This document shows positions 1 through 6,730 of a DNA stretch of 11,019 bases, one piece after another; the first letter of the stretch is position 1, and each line of letters starts with the position of its first letter. Location: the NCBI GenBank assembly GCA_023430565.1, contig JAEZAD010000303.1, positions 1-11,019 on the forward strand, written 5' to 3'. The stretch comes from Verrucomicrobiota bacterium. Lineage in GTDB: Bacteria > Verrucomicrobiota > Verrucomicrobiia > Opitutales > Opitutaceae. Below the pieces are notes generated by a model that worked only from the letters and a program-made list of their open reading frames with translations, had not been told where the DNA came from and ran no database searches. The position numbers were made by a program, and so were the translations under genes.

Positions 1-25
1 CCTTTCGCGTGTTTAGCGGGCGGTC

Positions 26-1555
26 TCACTCCTCATTCTCCGCCACCCACTCCCTCCTCGCCGCCTTGCTCGCCGCCCGCTTCTCCCGCTTCTTCTTCAT
101 CCACGGCGGCTCCGGGGCCTCACCCGCCATGATGCACCCGAGCGGTCGAATTTCTCCCACCACCGTCGCCAATCCGAACTTCTCGATCTGCGCCTTCACT
201 TTCGTCGCGTCCTTATAGCCGAGCGGCGTCTCCGACAAATCCGGCGCGCCATTATACCAGCGAATATCCAGCCCGGCCGTCGTCTCCGCCAGCACCTGCT
301 TCACCCGCGCCGGCTCGATCTCGCCCTCTGCATCGCGATACGGCGCGAGCATCGCCTTCCGCGACAAATTCCGCCCAGCCCCGTGCGGCGCAAACGAAAG
401 AAACGCGTCATTGTCCCCGCCCAACACGATTAAAATCTCGCGCGCCATGTTCAGCGGAATCAGCCCGAGCAACGGCCGTCCCTCCGCATCCTTCCACGCC
501 GGCGTCGCGCCTTTACCGTGATAAAACGACTCCCCGCGCTTCCACACGAAATTGTGCTCGTTCCCCACCTGCGCGAGCGCCCGCTGCCCGATCCGGTGCA
601 GGAACTCGTCGTGAATCAGCACGTGATTTACCCGCGTCCACCGCGACACGAACTGCAAGGCCTCCCAATACGCGCGCCCCTCCTTCGAATCACCCGGCAA
701 CCACGCCGCCGCCGCCGGGATACTCGTCGCATTCCGTCGCACCCACAAATTCGCCGCGATCATCCCTCGCTTGTAAACATCCGCTCCGAGTCCGCGCGAC
801 CCGTGATGCGTCACGAGCACGTTGAACGTCCCGCCGCCGCGCCGCGCGATCGCCTCCGCCAGTTCCGCATGCCCCGCCCGTGCGATCGCCCGCTGCTGCT
901 CGCCCGAAAACGCCACGCGCCCGATATACGCGAAATGATTCCCATCGCCCTGCGTCCCCAGAAACTCCCGCGCCCGGCTCTGCAGCCCCGACAAAAACGG
1001 ATTTTCCCACACCGGCTCCTCCAACAGCGTGTGATACATCTGCTTCCCGCGAGGACGCCCGCCCGCGCCGAAGTGCGTCGACGCCCACAGCTGGTCCATC
1101 AGCTCCGTCACCGGATGATTGTCCGCGAAGAAACTCGCAAACATCGAACAGCAGATGTCCGCCGAGTGCGCGCTCGGCAGGATCGCATTCTCCACCTCGA
1201 TCGCGCCGCCCACCGGAATCGTCGCCGGTCCCACGCCCGCCGGACACGTATCCGGCATCAAACTACCGCGCTTGACCACCGGCACGTGCAACAGCTCCAT
1301 CATCCGCGCCCGCGACGCCGCCACGCTCGCCACCTCGGCCGGCGTCTCCGCCTCCACCGCCTCGTTGAACCCTGCCGGCGCGCTCCGCAGCTCCACCCGT
1401 TTCGCCTCCTTCGGATAATCCGCCTCGAGCGCGGCGAACACGCCCGCCTGATCCAGCCCCGTCGCCTGCAACTCCCGAGCCCGTTTCAACAACGTTCCGA
1501 ACCGCGCGTCCTCACGCCACCCCGCCGCCAGCAAATCGCGCGCTTTGATTTCCAT
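26..1555 (-). CDS. rtcB: RtcB-family RNA-splicing ligase
   Basis: RtcB enzymes join RNA 2',3'-cyclic phosphate or 3'-phosphate ends to 5'-OH ends using GTP and Mn2+; bacterial copies are linked to RNA repair. From the chosen start the protein has 509 residues, close to the family's 400-500. The metal-site pattern is visible in order: a DICCSM stretch with the probable ligand Cys136 (usual family form DIGCGM), GDGNHF with His207, THHGSRG with His250, and HN with His334. HGKGAT follows at 346, then HGAGR with His391, the expected guanylylated histidine. The start is the Met before EIKARDLL; another Met lies two codons upstream (1561). A longer frame opens at 1666, but it would run through the terminator hairpin of the upstream gene, so I reject it. 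No Shine-Dalgarno sequence is visible. No archease or RtcA gene is in view. The family call is firm; the physiological substrate is unknown. Confidence 0.93.
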   Translation of the reverse strand: MEIKARDLLAAGWREDARFGTLLKRARELQATGLDQAGVFAALEADYPKEAKRVELRSAPAGFNEAVEAETPAEVASVAASRARMMELLHVPVVKRGSLMPDTCPAGVGPATIPVGGAIEVENAILPSAHSADICCSMFASFFADNHPVTELMDQLWASTHFGAGGRPRGKQMYHTLLEEPVWENPFLSGLQSRAREFLGTQGDGNHFAYIGRVAFSGEQQRAIARAGHAELAEAIARRGGGTFNVLVTHHGSRGLGADVYKRGMIAANLWVRRNATSIPAAAAWLPGDSKEGRAYWEALQFVSRWTRVNHVLIHDEFLHRIGQRALAQVGNEHNFVWKRGESFYHGKGATPAWKDAEGRPLLGLIPLNMAREILIVLGGDNDAFLSFAPHGAGRNLSRKAMLAPYRDAEGEIEPARVKQVLAETTAGLDIRWYNGAPDLSETPLGYKDATKVKAQIEKFGLATVVGEIRPLGCIMAGEAPEPPWMKKKREKRAASKAARREWVAENEE

Positions 1556-1630
1556 GCCCATGCGGCCAACGTGGGCGCCCCCGCGCCGTTGTCTAGCCCA
1601 CGGCGAAACGGCGCCGGCACAGTTGCGACC

Positions 1631-1664
1631 AAAAAAATACGCCGGCGCCCCCCAAGGCGCCGGC
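1631..1664 (-). terminator. Intrinsic terminator of the porin-cytochrome genes
   Basis: A perfect 9-bp stem (GCCGGCGCC at 1641-1649, GGCGCCGGC at 1656-1664) with a 6-base loop is followed, in the minus-strand direction, by seven consecutive T (complement of 1631-1637). It starts 32 bases after the porin stop codon. This is a textbook rho-independent terminator and separates that transcript from rtcB. The other flank (1665-1674) is also T-rich on the plus strand, so it may work in both directions, although no plus-strand gene leads into it. Confidence 0.9.
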
Positions 1665-1695
1665 ATTTATTTTTCTGCTATACCTAACCCAAGGG

Positions 1696-3732
1696 TCAGA
1701 AGATGAACTGCACCTTGCCGTAGAGCACGTGCGCGTCGAAGTCGTTCACACCCGGCCACGTCTCGTCACGATTCGTCACATAGCCGTATTTCACGGTGTA
1801 AATCAGCGTCTCGCTCTGCCGGCGCTTCCACGTCACATACGTCGCCTCCTGCTTCTGGCTCACGTTGTAGGGCAACGAGGTCGCGGAGTTGTCGCTGAAG
1901 TTCGACGCGTCGAAGAGCGAGTAATCGATCAGCAGATCGTCGCGATCCGTCAGCACGTAACCGCCGCCGATCACCACGTTCACGTAGTTGTTGTCGCCAT
2001 TCTGGACAAACTGATACGCGGGCGTCTTCAGCTGGTCATACGTCACGTTGATGTTCCCGGTAAGATAAAGCCTCGCCGTCGGGCTCCAGGTCACGCTCTG
2101 GCTGAGGATGTGCGCCGTGAGCTCCGAACTCTCCACCTGCCCGAGGCCCGCCTCGATGCTGTTGATCGTCGATTGCTGGTAATCGTAGCGCGACACCAGG
2201 CTCAGCTTCGACAGCGGCCGCCATGTCATCCGGAAGTTCATGTCGTGCGTCTCGAAATCCTGGTCCGTGATGAACGCCGGATAACGGTCGCCGCCGGTCA
2301 CGGGCGTGTTGTCGCGCACCGCGTCGTAGTCGTTCACCTTCACCTTGAAGTAGTATTGCGCGGCAAACGTCAGGCCGGGCTTCGCATACCAGTTCGCGTT
2401 GAGCGAATATTTCTGCGTGCTGCGCTCGTTGTCCATCTCGCGGTCCACCGTCTTCTGGCCGGTATGGTGAATGAGGCGCTCTTCGTGCAGCGAGCCGCTG
2501 CCCTGGATCCACTCGGCCTCGCCGTAGAACACCCAGTTCGGCTTCCCCGTGTAGCGAATTTCGATCGCCTCGGCGAACTCGTCCCAGTCCTTGTCGTGCT
2601 CGCCTTCGACATCCTCGATGATCGCCGGCACGGCCGCACCGCCGCCGAAATTCGTCTCGACGAACTCCGCCAGCGTTTCCTGCTGCAGGTTTTCGAAACG
2701 GAGGCTCGGCTTGATCGTCCAATGCTTCCGCGGCGTGTAGACCGCGTTCAGGTTGAGCACGGTCTGCTTCATGTCGGCGTGCCCTTCGAGAGCGTAGAAA
2801 CCTTCGTCGCGTTGCTGGCGCCGCAGGAACGCGGGATCGAACACCGGATCGTAGGTCTGCCCATAAATGCGGCTGCCGTTGATCAGCGTGTCCAGCTTCG
2901 TGATCAAGGCGCCGCCCGAAACCGTGAGCTTTTCGTTGATCGTCCTTTGATAGTAGCCGTGCGTCGCCCAGAGGTCGTTCGCCGTGCCGTCCTTCGTCGT
3001 GATGATGCGGTCGGCATTCTCGAACGGACGGCGGCGGTTGTAGCGCTTGTTGTTCAGCTGCGTCTCCGAATAGCGCGTGCCGACATTCCACTTCTGGTCC
3101 GGCTGCGCCTGATTGCCGACGTCGAGCGAGATCGTGTTCGTCGTTTCGTCGAGGTCGTAGAAGCCGGGGACAATGTTGCGGGTGCCATACGGCGCGCCCA
3201 CGAGATTGGTGTCGCCCCAGTGCGTCGTGCTCTTCGTCCCGCTGCGCGTGTCCCGCTGGTAGCGGAGCCGGATCAACGTCTGGTTCGGCGTGTAAGCGCC
3301 AACCTCGAGCCAGGCCTTGCTGCGATCGAGCCCGAGGTCCTCCTCGAACAGCGTGAACTTCACGTCGCGCGGACGGAACACGCCGCCCGAGCCGTCATAC
3401 CAGACCCGAAACTGCTCGAAGCCGGCATCGACGTAGAACTTCTCCGTCTTCTCGTAGCGCAGCGCGAGGCGGTAGTCGTAGTCGAAAGGCAGCACGCGCG
3501 CATCGAACTTGAAAATATCGTCCTCGCCTTCACGCGTGACGTGAAACTCCTCCAGCCCTCCCATCACGTCCTTTCGATGCTGGAGCATTTGCTGATAAGC
3601 GGCACGGTCGCCCTCGAGAAGGGCGCCGCCGGCGGCGACGGAGACGACGCCACTCGTCGTGACCGTCTGGCCGAACAACGCGGCCGGAACGAGCAGGGTA
3701 GCCCAAAGGGCGCAGGAGCGGAAGCTTTGCAT
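1696..3732 (-). CDS. MtrB/PioB-type outer-membrane beta-barrel (cytochrome-associated porin)
   Basis: This is a 678-residue outer-membrane barrel that probably sheathes a multiheme cytochrome and lets electrons cross the outer membrane. A signal peptide spans about residues 1-21 (charged start, hydrophobic core, cut near LFG-Q). Near the mature N-terminus, residues 41-58 (GDRAAY...HRKD...G) resemble the conserved start of MtrB/PioB porins. The rest alternates polar and aromatic residues in strand-like stretches and ends in Phe (VQFIF), the usual outer-membrane barrel signature. I see no cysteine in the mature part, so it lacks the N-terminal CXXC reported for Shewanella MtrB. The length matches the roughly 650-700 residues usual for MtrB. 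It begins 31 bases after the octaheme cytochrome gene, indicating co-transcription, and is followed by a strong terminator. The barrel call is firm. The MtrB/PioB assignment rests on length, the N-terminal motif and the cytochrome neighbour; another large porin remains possible. Confidence 0.8.
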   Translation of the reverse strand: MQSFRSCALWATLLVPAALFGQTVTTSGVVSVAAGGALLEGDRAAYQQMLQHRKDVMGGLEEFHVTREGEDDIFKFDARVLPFDYDYRLALRYEKTEKFYVDAGFEQFRVWYDGSGGVFRPRDVKFTLFEEDLGLDRSKAWLEVGAYTPNQTLIRLRYQRDTRSGTKSTTHWGDTNLVGAPYGTRNIVPGFYDLDETTNTISLDVGNQAQPDQKWNVGTRYSETQLNNKRYNRRRPFENADRIITTKDGTANDLWATHGYYQRTINEKLTVSGGALITKLDTLINGSRIYGQTYDPVFDPAFLRRQQRDEGFYALEGHADMKQTVLNLNAVYTPRKHWTIKPSLRFENLQQETLAEFVETNFGGGAAVPAIIEDVEGEHDKDWDEFAEAIEIRYTGKPNWVFYGEAEWIQGSGSLHEERLIHHTGQKTVDREMDNERSTQKYSLNANWYAKPGLTFAAQYYFKVKVNDYDAVRDNTPVTGGDRYPAFITDQDFETHDMNFRMTWRPLSKLSLVSRYDYQQSTINSIEAGLGQVESSELTAHILSQSVTWSPTARLYLTGNINVTYDQLKTPAYQFVQNGDNNYVNVVIGGGYVLTDRDDLLIDYSLFDASNFSDNSATSLPYNVSQKQEATYVTWKRRQSETLIYTVKYGYVTNRDETWPGVNDFDAHVLYGKVQFIF

Positions 3733-3763
3733 GGCGGGCGGGTGGTTGAGGTGGCGTAAGAGG

Positions 3764-4546
3764 TTAGAAGCGGAGCGACGAATTGACGTGCGAGCCGTGG
3801 ACGGCCTCGTGGCATCCCGCCGTCCAGCAGGTGCCGCGTTGGACGAAGGCCGCGTGGTCGCGACCGCCGATCATGAGCTGGCCGCTGGCGGTCTGCTGCT
3901 GGAAGTGGCACTGGAGGCACAGCGTCTGATTGCGCGACTTCAACATCTTCGCGTTCACCGTGCCGTGCGGGTTGTGGCAGGTCGTGCAGTTGTCGCGCAG
4001 CGCCTCGTGCTCGAAGACGAACGGCCCGCGTTGCGCCTCATGGCAGCTCAGGCAGGACGCATCCGCCGAGACCAGGTTCGTGCCGCCGCCCATCACCGCA
4101 TCGCCCGAGTGCGGGCTGTGGCAATCGTTGCAGGTCACCTTGCCTTCCATCACCGGGTGCGCGTGCGGCAGGGCGAACTCGCCGCGCTTGTCGAGATGGC
4201 ATTGGAAACACGTTTCCGGCGAGCTGCCGGGATTCACGATCGTGCCGACTTCGCCGCCGGACTTCACGTGCTCGCTGCCCGGGCCGTGACACGATTCGCA
4301 GCCGATGCCGAGGGCGTTCTCGCCGCCCGTCATCAGATTCGCGTGCGTCGCGTCGTGGAATCCCGAAGTCACGTTCTCATGGCATTCGGCGCAATCCTGC
4401 GAGCCGACGAAGGTCGCGCCGGGCACGGCCGCCGGCGGAGCGAGCAGCGTGCGGTTCACGGTCACGCAGCCGATCAGCAACAGGCCCCAAACGGCCACGC
4501 CGCCGAACAGCAGGGTGTTTTTGGTGCAACGAAGACGAGGGGTCAT
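3764..4546 (-). CDS. Octaheme c-type cytochrome lipoprotein, DmsE/MtrA/PioA type
   Basis: This 260-residue cytochrome probably carries electrons across the periplasm into the adjacent barrel. Eight haem-binding motifs are visible: CXXCH at residues 52, 83, 113, 139, 165, 187 and 210, and a wider CX4CH at 240 (CWTAGCH). The C-terminus, with AVHGS shortly before the end, resembles the DmsE family. That family usually has about ten haems, so this is a shorter relative. The N-terminus has a hydrophobic segment ending in a lipobox (LIGC, Cys27) with Val at +2, which suggests lipid anchoring, probably to the outer membrane by the E. coli rule. The barrel gene follows after 31 bases. Upstream is a 282-base spacer that may hold its own promoter. 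Its synonymous positions favour C, unlike the G-favouring ImcH-like gene upstream. A periplasmic soluble role as in MtrA cannot be excluded. Confidence 0.87.
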   Translation of the reverse strand: MTPRLRCTKNTLLFGGVAVWGLLLIGCVTVNRTLLAPPAAVPGATFVGSQDCAECHENVTSGFHDATHANLMTGGENALGIGCESCHGPGSEHVKSGGEVGTIVNPGSSPETCFQCHLDKRGEFALPHAHPVMEGKVTCNDCHSPHSGDAVMGGGTNLVSADASCLSCHEAQRGPFVFEHEALRDNCTTCHNPHGTVNAKMLKSRNQTLCLQCHFQQQTASGQLMIGGRDHAAFVQRGTCWTAGCHEAVHGSHVNSSLRF

Positions 4547-4828
4547 AAGAGGAAGCGTTGGCGGCTAAGGTTAATTCCGCTGGGCGACTTGGTAGGCAGC
4601 GTGGTGAGTCTATCGGATTTCTGCTCAACCTGGCTGCGCATGATTTGCTAGGCTCAACGCAGCCGTTGGCGCGTATTTTGGGGTCAATCCCTGCGGTAGT
4701 GGAAATGACAAAATCCGCGGCACGGCAATTCCGCATCTCGCGAAAGCTCCCGGACCTCGCCTCCGGTCGCGGCCCTAGTTCAGCCGCGCGGTCTCGCGCG
4801 TAACCGGTCCCGCCGGACGACAAACGCC
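4547..4828. other. Structured spacer between ImcH-like and octaheme cytochrome genes
   Basis: No credible gene lies in these 282 bases, which are more A+T-rich than the flanking genes. They hold several inverted repeats: a long one at 4626-4668 (listed separately), CGCGCG-GTCT-CGCGCG at 4785-4800 and CCGGA/TCCGG at 4750-4766. None is followed by a T-run on the minus strand, so I do not call an intrinsic terminator for the ImcH-like gene. The length and composition suggest a separate promoter for the octaheme-porin pair, but I could not place convincing -35 and -10 boxes. Confidence 0.5.
4626..4668 (-). promoter_or_regulatory. Long inverted repeat in the leader of the octaheme cytochrome gene
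   Basis: CAAC at 4626-4629 and GGCTGCG at 4632-4638 pair with CGCAGCC at 4658-4664 and GTTG at 4665-4668, giving 11 base pairs with a 2-base bulge and a 19-base loop. It lies about 80-122 bases upstream of the start codon at 4546. It may be an operator or a 5' leader structure. No T-run follows it, so termination is unlikely. Confidence 0.4.
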
Positions 4829-6319
4829 CTACTGGTTTCCACCGTTGTGGCAATCGGAGCACATCAGCTCCGGATCGAGCTCGCCGTCCGGATGCGCGAA
4901 CTCCAGTCCGCCCGCCGAAAGCATCTCGAGCTGTGAGCCCGTGCCCTGCGAAAGGATCGTGTGGCACGAATTGCAGTCGCTCGACCGCACGCCTTCGCCC
5001 GACTCCGTCTTGTGCTTGTCGTCGTGGCAGCGGAAACAGCCCAGCCAGTCCTTGTGCCCGATGTTGTTCGGATACACCCGCCAGTCGGCCTTCCGCTCGG
5101 GAAAGATCGACGTCGCAAACAGCCGCTGCACCGTCTCGATCGCCCCGGGCAGGTGCGGATGCCCGCTGTAACGGGTTTCCAGATACGCGGCGATCTTGCC
5201 CGGCGCCTCCGCGTCCGTCGCCATCTCCTGCTCCATCGCCTTCACCGCCTCGCGCTTGATGTTCGGCAGCTGCGTGCTCAGCGCGCCGGAGGCCATCGCG
5301 CGCTCGATGACTTCATTCGCCGTCGGAAACACATGCGCCGGCCGGTTGTGGCAGTCCATGCAGTCCATCACGCGAATCTGGTCCGACGGCGGCTCGCCCT
5401 CGAACTCGTCCGTCTTGAACACCCGCGCCGTGCCGTCGCGCACGTTCGTCACCCGCATCCACGGGATGTCCTGCCGCTTTTCGTCGGTCGCATAGTATTC
5501 GACCTTCTCGTTCTCGTTCACGTGCCAGTGAATCCCGCCCGCCGGCGCATCCGGGTTGCTCTGGTTCACATGCATCAGCATCCGCACGCTGTAGGGCGTG
5601 TTCTGCTTGTCGGAGAGAAAATGCGTGTAGTTCACGTCGATGTTGCCGTGAAACTTCTCCGGCCAGTGGCACTTCTCGCAGATGTCCTGCGCCGGCCGCA
5701 GGTTCTTCAACGGCGTCGCGATCGGCCGGTTGTAGTTGTCCATCGTATACGCGATCAACTGGTGCACGCCGTTGATCTTGGCCTTGAAAAACCACTCCGC
5801 GCCCGAGCCGATGTGGCACTCGACGCAGTCCACGCGCGCATGCGAGCCGCGCTCGTAGGTCACCAGCTCCGGATTCATCGCCTCGTGGCACACCTCACCG
5901 CAGAACTGCACCGACTCCGAATAGTGATACGTCTGGTAGCTGCCAAACGCGCTCAACAACAGAAACCCGAGCGCCCCCGCGCCGAACAACGTCATCATCC
6001 GCCGCTGCCGCGCATTCGTGAAATCCAGCCGCCATTTGTCCGGCGCCGTCGCCGCGTGCTTGATCGCCCACCGCCGCTGCAACCACGCCCCCAGTCCCGC
6101 CAAAGCCAGCCCGCCAATCAGGAACGCCGGCGCGACAATATAAGTGAATATCCCAAGATACGGATTCGCGTCCCCCTGCGTGAAATCCATCCACACCAGC
6201 AGCGCAAAGGAGAACAGCGCCCCCACCGCGACGACGAAGCCGATCGCGCTGATCCAGTTGTTGAAATTGGACCGCGCACGCGGCGCGCCCGGCGGAGGGG
6301 TGGAGCTGGGGTGGGACAT
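4829..6319 (-). CDS. ImcH-like seven-heme NapC/NirT-type inner-membrane quinol dehydrogenase
   Basis: This 496-residue protein probably exchanges electrons between the membrane quinone pool and periplasmic cytochromes. Three membrane helices are visible (about 21-45, 54-80 and 108-128), followed by a large periplasmic domain. Seven haem motifs follow: an unusual CX3CH at 140 (CGEVCH, followed by EAM with a nearby Met), then CXXCH at 165, 214, 320, 428, 449 and 487. The first block (CGEVCHEAMNPE, then SHARVDCVECHIGSG) is typical of NapC/NirT proteins. Seven haems, about 500 residues and several N-terminal helices match Geobacter ImcH, an inner-membrane cytochrome needed for high-potential extracellular acceptors, better than the shorter tetraheme NapC or CymA. 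It starts 72 bases after the monoheme cytochrome gene, with a strong hairpin just before its start codon. Reverse flow, as proposed for CymA-like proteins in Fe(II) oxidisers, is possible. Confidence 0.88.
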   Translation of the reverse strand: MSHPSSTPPPGAPRARSNFNNWISAIGFVVAVGALFSFALLVWMDFTQGDANPYLGIFTYIVAPAFLIGGLALAGLGAWLQRRWAIKHAATAPDKWRLDFTNARQRRMMTLFGAGALGFLLLSAFGSYQTYHYSESVQFCGEVCHEAMNPELVTYERGSHARVDCVECHIGSGAEWFFKAKINGVHQLIAYTMDNYNRPIATPLKNLRPAQDICEKCHWPEKFHGNIDVNYTHFLSDKQNTPYSVRMLMHVNQSNPDAPAGGIHWHVNENEKVEYYATDEKRQDIPWMRVTNVRDGTARVFKTDEFEGEPPSDQIRVMDCMDCHNRPAHVFPTANEVIERAMASGALSTQLPNIKREAVKAMEQEMATDAEAPGKIAAYLETRYSGHPHLPGAIETVQRLFATSIFPERKADWRVYPNNIGHKDWLGCFRCHDDKHKTESGEGVRSSDCNSCHTILSQGTGSQLEMLSAGGLEFAHPDGELDPELMCSDCHNGGNQ

Positions 6320-6332
6320 GGGAACGATGGCA

Positions 6333-6353
6333 GGGCGGGTCCAAGACCCGCCC
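6333..6353 (-). promoter_or_regulatory. Perfect 8-bp hairpin just upstream of the ImcH-like start codon
   Basis: GGGCGGGT (6333-6340) and ACCCGCCC (6346-6353) form a perfect 8-bp GC-rich stem around a 5-base loop, CCAAG on the plus strand. In the mRNA it ends 13 bases before the AUG at 6319. There is no T-run after it, so it is not an intrinsic terminator. It may block or tune ribosome loading, mark an RNA-processing or stability site between the two cytochromes, or be a dispersed repeat. Confidence 0.55.
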
Positions 6354-6391
6354 GCGTGTCAGGGGCGCGACATCAATGGCTCCCGTTCACC

Positions 6392-6730
6392 TCAGGCCTT
6401 GAAGGCCCGGATGAACGCCACGAATTCCTTGATCTCGTCCGCGGAGAGCTCGTCCTTGAAGGCCTTCATCCGCTCCTTGCCGTTGTCATCGACGGCTCCT
6501 TCCGTCGTCACCCGGATGATCTCCTCGTCGGTCATCTCCGACTGCACCTTCGCATCGGTGTAGTCTTTTACCTTGAGACGCTTTCCGACCTTCGTCTGCC
6601 CCTTGCCATCCGCGCCGTGGCACTTCTGGCAGTGGTTTTCCCAGTTCTCTGCAACAGGAGCGGCCACACTCAGAGCCGTTCCGAAGGCGAATGCGAGCCC
6701 GGCCAGGGCGATCTTCGAGGTCGTTTTCAT
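6392..6730 (-). CDS. Small periplasmic monoheme cytochrome c (class I)
   Basis: This 112-residue precursor has a clear signal peptide (KTTSK, then a hydrophobic core, cut near SVAA-P at about residue 24) and a mature part of about 88 residues. One CQKCH motif (34-38) sits near the mature N-terminus, as in class I cytochromes c. Met88 (KERMKAF) is the likely distal haem ligand, and the C-terminal helix (ADEIKEFVAFIRAFKA) fits the fold. It is probably a soluble electron shuttle, for example between the ImcH-like dehydrogenase and the octaheme lipoprotein. It is the first gene of the minus-strand cytochrome series, facing the lipoprotein-ResB-CcsA genes. The start ATG is followed by a typical signal sequence. 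The upstream AGAGGAG-like string near 6761 lies on the plus strand and does not serve this gene. The specific partner is inferred from context. Confidence 0.9.
   Translation of the reverse strand: MKTTSKIALAGLAFAFGTALSVAAPVAENWENHCQKCHGADGKGQTKVGKRLKVKDYTDAKVQSEMTDEEIIRVTTEGAVDDNGKERMKAFKDELSADEIKEFVAFIRAFKA

Noticed and set aside
1556..1666. N-terminal extension of RtcB from an ATG at 1666
   Set aside because: The first codons are the terminator hairpin and its T-run, and RtcB homology begins only after the Met at 1555.
1729..3759. 676-codon plus-strand open frame opposite the barrel gene
   Set aside because: Arg/Val/Leu-rich shadow product without signal peptide or domain; the minus-strand barrel is convincing.
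3767..3781. Sequence GAAGCGGAGCGACGAAT resembling the ATTCT-type repeat core
   Set aside because: It lacks the ATTCT arm and encodes the normal C-terminus of the octaheme cytochrome.
4785..4800. CGCGCG hairpin as terminator of the ImcH-like gene
   Set aside because: No T-run follows on the minus strand and alternating CG in GC-rich DNA pairs easily by chance.
4558..4803. 81-codon plus-strand frame in the spacer with a TTG start and AGAGG upstream
   Set aside because: Its codon use lacks the third-base bias of the real genes, it needs a TTG start, and it contains the inverted repeats; no family recognised.
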